A DNA stretch of 22,282 bases, from NCBI GenBank assembly GCA_964472565.1, contig CAYYNB010000094.1, positions 1 through 22,282 of the forward strand, given 5' to 3'. The notes below the pieces were generated by a model. The model was not told the origin of the DNA. It was given only the letters and a program-made list of their open reading frames with translations, and made no database searches. Source of the DNA: DATAMF01 sp964472565 (GTDB taxonomy: Bacteria > Chloroflexota > Anaerolineae > Aggregatilineales > Aggregatilineaceae). Each line of letters starts with the position of its first letter. Position 1 is the first letter of the stretch. The position numbers and the translations under genes are program-made. Shown here piece after piece: positions 6,453-14,236 of the stretch.

Positions 6453-7634
6453 TTGCAAACGTTCAAATGGCTCTACACCAAACCTGTCAGTTGGGGCTTT
6501 GTCGGGCGTGTGCTGCTCAAGGCGGCGCTGCTGTTCGTCGCGCTGAATCTGATCTTCGCGTGGATCAAACCCCTCCCCACGTTGGGCCGTATCTCCGGCT
6601 ACAATGTGCTCTACGACGGGCGCGAACGTTTGCCCTATGGCGAAAATGCCGCCGCCTCCTATAACCTCAGCCTCTACCAGATCGACGCCATGTTCGCCTC
6701 CCACACCGTCGATGATCTGGATTCTGGCGACTTCAACATTTTCATTGTTGGCGATTCGTCCGTATGGGGCTTTCTGCTCGAAAACGACGATACCCTCGCC
6801 GGGCAGATCAACCGCGCGGGCTACCACACCGCCGACGGTCAGCCCGTCCACGCCTACAATCTCGGTTATCCCGGCATGTCCCTCACCCAGGATTTGCTGC
6901 TGCTCGACTACGCGCTGGAACACTACCGCCCGGATATGGTGATCTGGCTGGTCACGCTCAAATCGTTTGACCGCGCCCAGCAGTTGAGTCCCGCTTTCCT
7001 GAAGAACAACCGTGATTCCGTGCGCGATCTGATTGATCGTTACGCGCTGGTGCAGGATCAAAATGATCCGCGTCTGGTCGAAACCAATTTCTGGGACGAA
7101 ACGATCATCGGGCGGCGGCGCGATCTGGCCGATCTGCTGCGCCTGCAATATAACGGCATCATGTGGGACGCCACCGGCATCGACCAGGAATACCCCACCG
7201 ACTACACCCCGCGCGCCGTCAATTTTGACCCCGATCCCGCCTGGGAAGGGTATTGGCCGGAGCAGTTCGGCCAATCGATGACCCTTGCCGATGTGCTGTC
7301 CTTTGAAGTCCTGCCCGCCGGAGCCTACCGCGTCGGTTCGACGCCGTTTCTGCTGGTCAACGAGCCGATCTTCATCAGCGACGGCACCAACAGCGATCTC
7401 CGCTACAATGCCTTTTATCCCCGCTGGGCCTACGACGAATACCGCGCCCTGCTGTCCAAACTGGTGAACTTTCACCGCTGGCACTATCTCGACGCCTGGG
7501 ACGCCCTGCCGGATGTCGCCTGTTATACGGACAGCCCGGTTCACCTCACCCCCACGTGTTCCCAGCAGTTGAGCGTGCTCGTAATGCAAAAAACTGCTCA
7601 AATCCTGGACAATGGTATAATAACGGACAACTAA
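6453..7634 (+). CDS. Membrane-anchored SGNH-like acyltransferase/esterase partner
   Basis: The protein has about 393 residues, with one N-terminal membrane segment (about 12-35) and an extracytoplasmic domain. Block I reads FIVGDSSVWG with nucleophile candidate Ser102. A YNLGYPGMS segment and a DMVIW strand follow, typical of SGNH hydrolases. Near the C-terminus is TDSPVHLTP with His364. The expected DxxH acid is offset: Asp360 is four residues before His, not three. Such proteins (AlgJ/AlgX, PatB, DltD-like) finish the acyl transfer begun by the MBOAT enzyme, which here is encoded directly upstream. There is no in-frame ATG near the N-terminus. I chose TTG at 6453 because GAGGT (6440-6444) is then 8 bases away; TTG at 6447 would leave only 2. 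The specific acceptor is not known. Confidence 0.82.
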   Translation: MQTFKWLYTKPVSWGFVGRVLLKAALLFVALNLIFAWIKPLPTLGRISGYNVLYDGRERLPYGENAAASYNLSLYQIDAMFASHTVDDLDSGDFNIFIVGDSSVWGFLLENDDTLAGQINRAGYHTADGQPVHAYNLGYPGMSLTQDLLLLDYALEHYRPDMVIWLVTLKSFDRAQQLSPAFLKNNRDSVRDLIDRYALVQDQNDPRLVETNFWDETIIGRRRDLADLLRLQYNGIMWDATGIDQEYPTDYTPRAVNFDPDPAWEGYWPEQFGQSMTLADVLSFEVLPAGAYRVGSTPFLLVNEPIFISDGTNSDLRYNAFYPRWAYDEYRALLSKLVNFHRWHYLDAWDALPDVACYTDSPVHLTPTCSQQLSVLVMQKTAQILDNGIITDN

Positions 7635-7677
7635 TACGCTTCTGAAATTCGCTGCTCCTAAAATAAATTCCGTCCTC

Positions 7678-7710
7678 GCTGAAACTTTTTAAAGTTTCAG
7701 CCGTAATTCT
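7678..7710 (+). terminator. Hairpin after the acyltransferase pair, possible terminator
   Basis: GCTGAAACTTT (7678-7688) and AAAGTTTCAGC (7691-7701) form an 11-bp inverted repeat with almost no loop. The following bases are only moderately T-rich, so termination would be weak. It separates the acylation genes from the ABC cluster. Confidence 0.4.
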
Positions 7711-7747
7711 TTCTGCTGTTCATCAACATGAAGAGGAGTGATTATCG

Positions 7748-8509
7748 ATGGCCGAATCCTTCATTCAGGTCCGCAATTTGGTCAAAACGTTCAACACCCC
7801 CGCCGGGCCGCTCAATGTCTTGCGCGGCATCAACATCGACATTCAGAAAGGTGATTTTGTCGCCATAGTTGGTCCGTCTGGGAGTGGCAAAACCACGTTT
7901 CTGAATATGCTCACCGGAGTCGATGCGCCTACAGGTGGTGATATTCTCGTCAACGGCATGCCCATCACCCAGGTGCCCCAGCGCAAGCTCACCAAGTGGC
8001 GCGCCCGCAACATTGGCATCGTCTTTCAGTTTTTCCAACTGCTGCCCACGCTTACCGTCGCCGAAAACGTCATCGCCCCGATGGACCTTTCCGGCGTCTG
8101 GAAGCCCAAAGAGCGCCGCGAAGTTGCCATGAAACTGCTGGATCGTTTCGGCATTGCGGATCAGGCATTCAAGACGCCCGATATGCTCTCCGGCGGCCAG
8201 CAGCAGCGTGTGGCCATCGCCCGCGCCCTCGCCAACAATCCGCCGCTGATCGTCGGTGACGAACCCACCGGCAACCTGGACCGCATGAGCGCGCAGAACG
8301 TCTTTAATCTGTTCCGCGAAATGGCTGACAAAGGCGCTACCGTCCTGATCGTGACGCATGACCGCGAACTCGTGACTCACGTCCCCAAAATTTTCGAACT
8401 GGCGGACGGCATGATCGGTGAAACCACCCTGGTGGCGGCAGCGGCTCGCCGGACTCAGGAATTACGCGCCCTCAAGACTCGTACCGGAATTCGGGAGACC
8501 AAACAATGA
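7748..8509 (+). CDS. ABC transporter ATPase (LolD/MacB type), first
   Basis: This 253-residue ATPase powers an FtsX-type (type VII) ABC system. It has a Walker A GPSGSGKTT (42-50, Lys48), a Q-loop at FQFFQLLPT, a signature LSGGQQQRVAIAR (from 147), a Walker B LIVGDE with Glu172, GNLD as D-loop, and an H-loop His204 in VTHDRE. The GPLNVLRGI start and the FQFFQLLPTLTVAENV run are typical of the LolD/MacB/FtsE group. GAGGAG at 7733-7738 supports the ATG at 7748. The stop overlaps the permease start by 4 bases (ATGA), indicating translational coupling. The C-terminal 35 residues are basic and longer than in the second ATPase. Confidence 0.93.
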   Translation: MAESFIQVRNLVKTFNTPAGPLNVLRGINIDIQKGDFVAIVGPSGSGKTTFLNMLTGVDAPTGGDILVNGMPITQVPQRKLTKWRARNIGIVFQFFQLLPTLTVAENVIAPMDLSGVWKPKERREVAMKLLDRFGIADQAFKTPDMLSGGQQQRVAIARALANNPPLIVGDEPTGNLDRMSAQNVFNLFREMADKGATVLIVTHDRELVTHVPKIFELADGMIGETTLVAAAARRTQELRALKTRTGIRETKQ

Positions 8510-11001
8510 TCAAAACTCGCCTGCGTAAAGTTCTGCGTGATGTCTGGTCCCGCAAAGGCCGTACCGCCCTCGTCGCCCTCAGTATTATGATCGGCGTGTT
8601 CGGCGCGGTGACGCTGCTTTCCGTCAACGATCTGGTGATCAAGCAGATCGAAAGCGACATCCGTTCCGAAGAAATCGCCATGTCCCGCCTCTATGTGACC
8701 GTCCCCACCGCCGGGACCAATGTCACCACCGACAGCGGCGAAGACCAGATTCTCAGCCTGCTGCGCGCCCAGATCGATGCTGACCAGCCCATTCCCGGCA
8801 CTGTCGGCCTCACCGACATCGAAGGCAGCGTCTTTGTGCCCATCTATTGGCAGAAACCGGGCGAAAAATCCTTCCGCGAAGGCGATCTGGTTGCGCCCTC
8901 CGATCCCTTCGATCAGGTGCATATTGAGCCGATGCGCCTGCTGGACGATGGCACAAGCCGTTGGCCTGTTTCCGGTCAGCACGAACTGGTGATCGAGAAG
9001 CGCATGGGCGAAGAATATGATCTCGGCGTGGGTGACACAATCCAGTTCCGCACGCTGGGTGAGGGCGGCACGCCCGAAGAATGGACCATTGTTGGCCTCG
9101 TCTTCCATCCCTACTGGATCGGCGGCGAAAATGACAACAATCCCAAGCAGCGCATCTACACCAGCTTTGAAGATGCCCGGCAGATCACGATCTTTTCCGG
9201 CTACAGCTACTATTACATGCGCTACATCGACACCAAGTCGGCGCATGATCAAATCCAGACCTTGCAGGAAACCATCGCCTCTAGCACCAGCTATATTCCT
9301 GTTGGTTACTGGCTGGACAATCCCGACGATTATTTCCTGCTGGATGAAGTCAAGCAGATCACCAACATCCTCAACATCCTGGCGATTGTCGCCCTGGTCG
9401 TGTCCGGCTTCCTGGTCACGAACGTGATCAACACCATCATCGTGGAACAGAAGCGTCAGATCGGCGTGATGAAATCCATTGGCGCAACCCGTATGGACAA
9501 CTTTTTCATCTACGCGGGGATCGCCCTGGTCTACGGCATCATCGGCACCATTCCGGGCGTCATCATCGGTGTGATCGTCGGCTCGCTGATGTCGCACAGT
9601 GTCGCCCCGCTGGCCTTTACGTCCATCGAAGGCTTCAAAGTCTCCACTCTGGCGGTGATCGTCGGTGTGGTGATGGGCCTCGCCGTCCCGGTGATCGCCG
9701 CCCTGATCCCTGTCTTCAATGGCACGCGCGTCACCATCCGCGAAGCCATGACCGATCTCGGTATCGGCAGCAAATGGGGTCGCGGCCCGCTCGCCCGTCT
9801 GATCAAAGCGCTGCCGCTGGCTCCCAGCATTCGTCAGGCTTTGAGTAATGTCGTACAGAAAAAAGGCCGCCTGCTGCTCACCGTTATCACCCTGACGCTT
9901 GCCGTCGGTGCGTTCATGGGCGTCATGGCCGTTTTCGACCGCATCACCACCGCCATTGATGACCTGTATGCCACCTTCGATTATGAAGTGATGGTGATTC
10001 CCACCGAGGCGCAGGACTTCGACACCATCCGTAACGGCCTCAAAGAGATCGACGGTGTGGATGAGGTGTATCCCGGCGTGGGCTTCAACGTCAAGATCAT
10101 TGATCTGCTCGATACCAATACCCAGATCGACACCCCTGCCACCGATGACTCGGACGAACTCATCGCCTTTGGTTACAATCCGTTCACCTCGATCTTCGAT
10201 ATCACCTACAAAACGGGCGCCCATTGGACCACCGACACGCCCGCTAAAAGTGTCGTGATGACCCAAAGCGCGGCGGATCGCTTCAAGAAAAAGGTGGGCG
10301 ATAAAGTCCGCATCGAAGCGGGTGGCCGCAGCGACGTGTTTACGGTTATCGGTACGGTGGAATATCCCTTTGAGTTCGTGCTCATGGACTGGCAGGACCT
10401 TTCCCAAATCGCGGGTTTCACCAACCCGTCCGGCGACCCACTGCCGAACGCCTTCTTTGTCACGCTCCAGGGCGGCGATAAGACCTCTAAGGAAGTGACT
10501 GCTTTCGTGGATCGCATCTCCGAAAAGCTGCTGAACATGGGTATCACCGCCGAATTGATCAATCAGGTGGAAGAGAAAGAATCCCAGGTTCAGAACATTA
10601 ACGTTTTCGGCATGATCTTCCAGATCACATCGGGTGTCATGGCCGCTGTGGGTGCCATTGGCCTGCTGGCAACGCTCTCGATGGCCGTCTTCGAGCGCCA
10701 GAAGGAAATCGGCGTGATGCGTTCCATCGGTGCGCGTTCGCTGACCATCGTCACCCAGTTTGAAGTCGAAGGGATTCTGATCGGTGTGCTGGCGTGGCTT
10801 ATCGGCCTCCCGCTGAGTTATCTGCTCGCCGTGGCCCTGATGGATGCGCTCGAATTCAGCGAATTCATCGAGTTCACCTATCCGGTTCAGATCATGCTGC
10901 TCGGCCTCGGCGGGATGGTGGTGATCGCCTTTATCGCCAGCCTGTGGCCGTCTGTTTCGGCTTCGCGCAAGACCGTATCCGATATTCTGCGCTATCAATA
11001 A
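8506..11001 (+). CDS. FtsX-family ABC permease, duplicated eight-TM form
   Basis: The 831-residue protein has two similar halves. Each half holds one transmembrane helix, a large outside domain and three more helices: TM1 about 21-43, first outside domain about 45-280, TM2-4 about 285-410, TM5 about 455-480, second outside domain about 485-700, TM6-8 about 705-825. The characteristic cytoplasmic motifs appear in both halves: KRQIGVMKSIGAT and RQKEIGVMRSIGAR. Such permeases move lipoproteins, peptides or drugs outward, or transmit force to outside partners, without transporting through a central channel. No outer-membrane or adaptor partner is encoded here, so the cargo is unknown. Translation is coupled to the upstream ATPase by the 4-base overlap. 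Confidence 0.92.
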   Translation: MIKTRLRKVLRDVWSRKGRTALVALSIMIGVFGAVTLLSVNDLVIKQIESDIRSEEIAMSRLYVTVPTAGTNVTTDSGEDQILSLLRAQIDADQPIPGTVGLTDIEGSVFVPIYWQKPGEKSFREGDLVAPSDPFDQVHIEPMRLLDDGTSRWPVSGQHELVIEKRMGEEYDLGVGDTIQFRTLGEGGTPEEWTIVGLVFHPYWIGGENDNNPKQRIYTSFEDARQITIFSGYSYYYMRYIDTKSAHDQIQTLQETIASSTSYIPVGYWLDNPDDYFLLDEVKQITNILNILAIVALVVSGFLVTNVINTIIVEQKRQIGVMKSIGATRMDNFFIYAGIALVYGIIGTIPGVIIGVIVGSLMSHSVAPLAFTSIEGFKVSTLAVIVGVVMGLAVPVIAALIPVFNGTRVTIREAMTDLGIGSKWGRGPLARLIKALPLAPSIRQALSNVVQKKGRLLLTVITLTLAVGAFMGVMAVFDRITTAIDDLYATFDYEVMVIPTEAQDFDTIRNGLKEIDGVDEVYPGVGFNVKIIDLLDTNTQIDTPATDDSDELIAFGYNPFTSIFDITYKTGAHWTTDTPAKSVVMTQSAADRFKKKVGDKVRIEAGGRSDVFTVIGTVEYPFEFVLMDWQDLSQIAGFTNPSGDPLPNAFFVTLQGGDKTSKEVTAFVDRISEKLLNMGITAELINQVEEKESQVQNINVFGMIFQITSGVMAAVGAIGLLATLSMAVFERQKEIGVMRSIGARSLTIVTQFEVEGILIGVLAWLIGLPLSYLLAVALMDALEFSEFIEFTYPVQIMLLGLGGMVVIAFIASLWPSVSASRKTVSDILRYQ

Positions 11002-11010
11002 CCCCATCAT

Positions 11011-11040
11011 CTGAACTCTCTGGCTTTGCCAGAGGGTCAG
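11011..11040 (+). other. Intergenic hairpin between permease and second ATPase
   Basis: CTCTGGC (11018-11024) pairs with GCCAGAG (11028-11034) around a TTT loop. The outer bases CTGA (11011-11014) and TCAG (11037-11040) can also pair. There is no T-run, so it is more likely an mRNA-processing or attenuating hairpin than a terminator. Confidence 0.4.
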
Positions 11041-11087
11041 TGATAGGGTTATTGGAAATTGTGTATCTGGAAGAGAGAGAGACGACG

Positions 11088-11816
11088 ATGGGAAGCGGAA
11101 AACCAGTCATCCAACTGCAAAAGGTGGAGAAAATCTACAAAACCAAAGCCGGTCCGCTGCGCGTGCTGAAAGGCGTGGACCTGAGCATCAACGAAGGTGA
11201 ATTCGTGGCGATTGTCGGCCCGTCCGGGTCGGGCAAATCGACGCTGATCAACATGATCACGGGCATTGACCGCCCGACGAGTGGGGAAGTGCATGTGGCA
11301 GGGCAGCGCCTGACCAATCTGAGCGAAAACGCGGTGGCGAAGTGGCGCGGGGCGAATGTGGGGGTGGTGTTCCAGTTTTTCCAACTGCTGCCGACGCTGA
11401 CCGTGCTGGAAAACGTGATGATGCCGATGAACTATGTCGGCACATACAAGGGCGAGCGCCGCGAGCGGGGGATGAGCCTGCTCGAACTGGTGGACCTGCC
11501 CGACGTGGCGCACAAGTACCCCAGCCAGATTTCGGGTGGACAGCAGCAGCGGGCCGCCATCGCCCGCGCCCTGGCGAACGATCCGAAGGTGATCGTGGGC
11601 GACGAACCCACCGGCAACCTCGATCTGGTGTCCGCCGGTCTGATGTTCGCCCTGTTCGAAGACCTCGTTTCGCAGGGCAAGACGATTGTCATGGTGACCC
11701 ATGACCGCGACCTGGCCGGGCAGATTCCACGCGTGGAAGAAGTGCGCGACGGGCAGTTGGTGGCCCAGAGCGACATCGACCAGCGCCTGGTCGCCAATGC
11801 TCAGGAAGAAGCCTAG
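11088..11816 (+). CDS. ABC transporter ATPase (LolD/MacB type), second
   Basis: This 242-residue ATPase is clearly paralogous to the first one in the cluster. It has a Walker A GPSGSGKST (Lys50), FQFFQLLPTLTVLENV, a signature ISGGQQQRAAIAR with Ile in place of the usual Leu, a Walker B VIVGDE with Glu173, and an H-loop His205. The start at 11088 follows a purine-rich GAAGAGAGAGAGA stretch rather than a clean ribosome site, and domain homology begins shortly after it. An 86-base gap separates it from the permease. It favours GTG and other G-ending codons more than the first ATPase, hinting at a separate origin. It may pair with the first ATPase as a heterodimer on the one permease, or serve another permease. 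A terminator follows. Confidence 0.9.
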   Translation: MGSGKPVIQLQKVEKIYKTKAGPLRVLKGVDLSINEGEFVAIVGPSGSGKSTLINMITGIDRPTSGEVHVAGQRLTNLSENAVAKWRGANVGVVFQFFQLLPTLTVLENVMMPMNYVGTYKGERRERGMSLLELVDLPDVAHKYPSQISGGQQQRAAIARALANDPKVIVGDEPTGNLDLVSAGLMFALFEDLVSQGKTIVMVTHDRDLAGQIPRVEEVRDGQLVAQSDIDQRLVANAQEEA

Positions 11817-11829
11817 CACGTCTGGGGCA

Positions 11830-11858
11830 GTGGGGCGCGGCTTGCTGCGCCCACTTTT
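11830..11858 (+). terminator. Intrinsic terminator of the FtsX-type ABC cluster
   Basis: GTGGGGCGC (11830-11838) pairs with GCGCCCAC (11847-11854), with one bulged G and an 8-base loop, and is followed by TTTT and then CCCC. Its position right after the second ATPase fits the end of the operon. Confidence 0.7.
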
Positions 11859-11894
11859 CCCCGCTCACTTAACCGAATGTCATATCCTATCTAT

Positions 11895-11923
11895 TTTCCC
11901 CGCACACCAAAACCGCATACAAT
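11895..11923 (+). promoter_or_regulatory. Candidate promoter of the partner-switch genes
   Basis: TTTCCC (11895-11900), a 17-base spacer and TACAAT (11918-11923) give the same layout as the candidate promoter at 4905-4933. The ATG lies 39 bases downstream, and GGAGGAG is at 11954-11960. Confidence 0.3.
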
Positions 11924-11962
11924 AAAGGTGAAGGGATAAATAGATTCTTTACTGGAGGAGCC

Positions 11963-12295
11963 ATGAACATCCAAGAACGTGACCAAAACGGAGTCACCAT
12001 TTTCACGCTGGAAGGCCGTGTTGACAGCGAAGGCGCAGTCGATATGGATTTGGCGTTGCAAGCGGCGCATTCCGAAGGCAAGTACAAAATGATCCTGGAA
12101 ATGTCGCAGGTCCGTTACATCAACAGCGCCGGGCTGCGCACCCTGGCCGACATTCTCACCCGCAACAAAGAGATGGGCGGCGATCTGCGCCTCGTCAATC
12201 TCAGCACCAAAGTCGAGCGCGTTTTCCAGATCATCGGCTTCGACAAGTTTTTCACCGCCTATCCCACCCTCGAAGCGGCAATGGCGGGTTTCTAA
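11963..12295 (+). CDS. STAS-domain anti-sigma factor antagonist
   Basis: The protein has 110 residues and a single STAS domain. The phosphorylation site falls in the YINSAGLRTL segment, with Ser55 as the expected target. Proteins of this family (RsbV, SpoIIAA) release a sigma factor or other partner from its kinase when not phosphorylated. GGAGGAG at 11954-11960 supports the start. The next gene encodes a combined kinase/phosphatase, so the two probably form a switch, with Ser55 phosphorylated by an RsbW-like domain and dephosphorylated by the PP2C domain. No sigma factor gene is present here. Confidence 0.92.
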   Translation: MNIQERDQNGVTIFTLEGRVDSEGAVDMDLALQAAHSEGKYKMILEMSQVRYINSAGLRTLADILTRNKEMGGDLRLVNLSTKVERVFQIIGFDKFFTAYPTLEAAMAGF

Positions 12296-12331
12296 TCAAG
12301 CGGCGTTCAGCTTGATGAGTCTTATGATCGA

Positions 12332-12359
12332 AAAACAGCTCGCCTGGCCGGGCTGTTTT
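12332..12359 (+). terminator. Terminator or attenuator between STAS gene and kinase/phosphatase gene
   Basis: AAAACAGC (12332-12339) pairs with GCTGTTTT (12352-12359), with a GC-rich centre and the T-run inside the 3' arm. It lies between two genes of one pathway, so partial read-through would make more STAS protein than kinase/phosphatase. A smaller ATCAAGC/GCTTGAT repeat lies just before it near 12295-12315. Confidence 0.6.
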
Positions 12360-12384
12360 GCTAACCATCAAAGGATAAAGTTGT

Positions 12385-14088
12385 ATGGCATTTTTGGGCG
12401 AACTCCGCGTCGATGCGTCCTCCGACAGTCTGCGCGTGATCTCGCATTTTGTACACGGCATTGCCCAGCGGCTTTCGCTGTCAGACAAAGTTCTCTTTGA
12501 TCTGGAACTGGCGGTAGAAGAAGCCGCCACCAACATTATCAGCCATGCCTATCATGGCCTGACCTCTGCCCGCCAGGATATTCAACTGCTGGCCGAGTCC
12601 CGCGATGGTTTTGTGCAGATGTCGCTCACCGATTGGGGCGTTCCCCTCGATCCGGCCAATGTCCGCCCCTTCGACATCAACGCCCCCATCGAAACCCGCA
12701 TCCAGGGCGGCATGGGCCTCTATTTTATCCATACCCTGATGGATCGCGTCGAGCGTGTCAACGGCGACGAAATCGGTGATCCCAACACCCTGATCCTTAT
12801 CAAGCGGATTGAGCAGGCTCCGGCAGGCTTGCGTGCGCCCAGCGTTTTGCAGGAACTCAACGCCATGCGCACCATCACCGAAGTTATGGCCTCCAATGTC
12901 GAACTCGATGAACTGCTCAACCTGATTTTGAACAAGCTGCTGACCACCATTGGGGCCGAACGCGGCACGCTCTATCTGCTCGATGAAGCCGCCGGGGAAC
13001 TGTGGTCCAAAGTCCTGCTTCAGGAAGACGGCAGCCTGACCGAAATCCGCGTCAGGCTGGGCGAAGGCATTTCCGGTTATGTCGCGCAGACGGGCGAGAT
13101 TCTGAATATTCCCGACGCCTACGACGATCCGCGTTTTAACCGCGCCATCGATCAGACCACCGGCTACCGGACCCGCTCGATTCTCACCGCCCCGATGATC
13201 ACCCCCAAGCAGCGGATTATCGGGGTCGTGCAGCTTCTCAACAAATACGGCGGCCCCTTCTCCGTTCGTGACGAGCGTATTCTGGCGGCGATGGCAGCCC
13301 AGGCCGCGATCAGCATCGAAAACGCGCGCCTCTACCAGCAGGAGATCGAACAGAAAATTCTCAGCCGCGAACTCGAAACCGCCCATGCGATCCAGGCCGC
13401 CTTCCTGCCCGGTTCGCTCCCCACCTCCGACGGCTGGGACATCGCCGCCATCTGGCAGCCGGTGCGTAATGTGGCAGGCGACTTTTACGATTTTTACCAG
13501 TTGGACGACGGGCGGCTGGCGGTCAATATTGCCGATGTCTCCGGCAAGGGGATTCCGGCGGCGCTTTTTATGGCCCTCACCGTGACTGTACTCCGCTTCG
13601 GCATGAGTCTCGGCCTCCCGCCCGCCGAAGTGGTGGATCGCGCCAACGAACTGATTCTGGCCGATCAGCGTTCGCGTATGTTCGCCACCGCCTTTGTCGG
13701 TTATCTGAATCTGCATAACGGCGAACTCTGGTTCGCGTCGGGTGGACACAATCCCGCCGTGTTTTATCACGCCCACAACCAGACCACCGAGTTAGTCTCC
13801 GCGCCCGGCGTCGCCATCGGCCTCTTCAAAGACGCCCAGTTCGACGCCTCCTCCCTCCAGCTTGATCCCGGCGATATTCTGGTGCTTTACACCGACGGCA
13901 TCACCGAAGCGATTGACGCGGACGAAGACGAATTTGGCGAAGACCGCCTGCAAGACCTGATCGCCTCCCACGCCGACGCCTCCGCCGAGGAGATCACCCG
14001 CCTCGTGCTCGAAGCCGTCATGGACTTCAGCGGCGATTCCAACTTCGCCGACGACGCCACGATGGTTGTCATCAAACGCGCCTTTTAG
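12385..14088 (+). CDS. Anti-sigma-type kinase, GAF and PP2C (RsbU/SpoIIE) fusion
   Basis: The protein has 567 residues and three parts. Residues 1-145 form an HATPase of the RsbW/SpoIIAB kind, with N-box ELAVEEAATNIISHAYHG (Glu46, Asn50) and a G2 box GGMGLYFI. Residues about 165-320 form a GAF sensor domain. Residues about 370-566 form a PP2C phosphatase with the metal-binding motifs AGDFYDFY, IADVSGKGIPAALFMA, LYTDGITEA and DDATMVV. The kinase part would phosphorylate a STAS partner and the phosphatase would undo this, with GAF sensing a signal between them. The neighbouring STAS gene is the obvious substrate. AAGGA lies upstream of the ATG. The fusion removes the need for separate RsbW and RsbU proteins. 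The final output, a sigma factor or another target, is not encoded in the window. Confidence 0.93.
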   Translation: MAFLGELRVDASSDSLRVISHFVHGIAQRLSLSDKVLFDLELAVEEAATNIISHAYHGLTSARQDIQLLAESRDGFVQMSLTDWGVPLDPANVRPFDINAPIETRIQGGMGLYFIHTLMDRVERVNGDEIGDPNTLILIKRIEQAPAGLRAPSVLQELNAMRTITEVMASNVELDELLNLILNKLLTTIGAERGTLYLLDEAAGELWSKVLLQEDGSLTEIRVRLGEGISGYVAQTGEILNIPDAYDDPRFNRAIDQTTGYRTRSILTAPMITPKQRIIGVVQLLNKYGGPFSVRDERILAAMAAQAAISIENARLYQQEIEQKILSRELETAHAIQAAFLPGSLPTSDGWDIAAIWQPVRNVAGDFYDFYQLDDGRLAVNIADVSGKGIPAALFMALTVTVLRFGMSLGLPPAEVVDRANELILADQRSRMFATAFVGYLNLHNGELWFASGGHNPAVFYHAHNQTTELVSAPGVAIGLFKDAQFDASSLQLDPGDILVLYTDGITEAIDADEDEFGEDRLQDLIASHADASAEEITRLVLEAVMDFSGDSNFADDATMVVIKRAF

Positions 14089-14101
14089 TTCCGATTTTGT
14101 A

Positions 14102-14123
14102 GGGGCAATTCACGCATTGCCCC
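14102..14123. repeat. Dispersed GGGGCAATT palindrome, copy 2
   Basis: GGGGCAAT and ATTGCCCC form an 8-bp stem with a 6-base loop, preceded by TTTTGTA. It is a diverged copy of the palindrome at 6388-6409. It lies 13 bases after the phosphatase stop codon and may also act in mRNA 3'-end formation. Confidence 0.75.
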
Positions 14124-14157
14124 GCTTATTCCGCTTGTGGGCGCTCGGTTACTCCGA

Positions 14158-14190
14158 GGTCACGCTGTGGTCACGCTGCGGTCACGCTGC
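14158..14190 (+). repeat. Three tandem 11-bp repeats
   Basis: GGTCACGCTG(T/C) occurs three times without gaps at 14158-14168, 14169-14179 and 14180-14190. The period is about one DNA turn, so a protein binding each copy would sit on one face. The array ends 46 bases before the start of the secreted repeat protein. An adjoining CTCGG/CCGAG inverted repeat overlaps its left end. Confidence 0.7.
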
Positions 14191-14236
14191 CGCGCTAAGC
14201 TACATCCGCGCGTATTTACTTTCCCCGGAGGAAATG

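Noticed and set aside
8455..11010. Long minus-strand open frame opposite the FtsX-type permease
   Set aside because: It is a shadow of a high-GC gene, rich in His, Asp and Gly with no domain pattern, whereas the plus strand has clear permease motifs and coupled translation.
10794..11087. Upstream extension of the second ATPase
   Set aside because: It overlaps the end of the permease in another frame; ATPase homology begins only after the ATG at 11088.
12481..13776. Minus-strand open frame opposite the kinase/phosphatase fusion
   Set aside because: Composition is shadow-like, and the plus strand carries full GAF and PP2C motifs.
14158..14190. CRISPR-like array
   Set aside because: The 11-bp units are directly adjacent with no spacers, and no cas gene is present.
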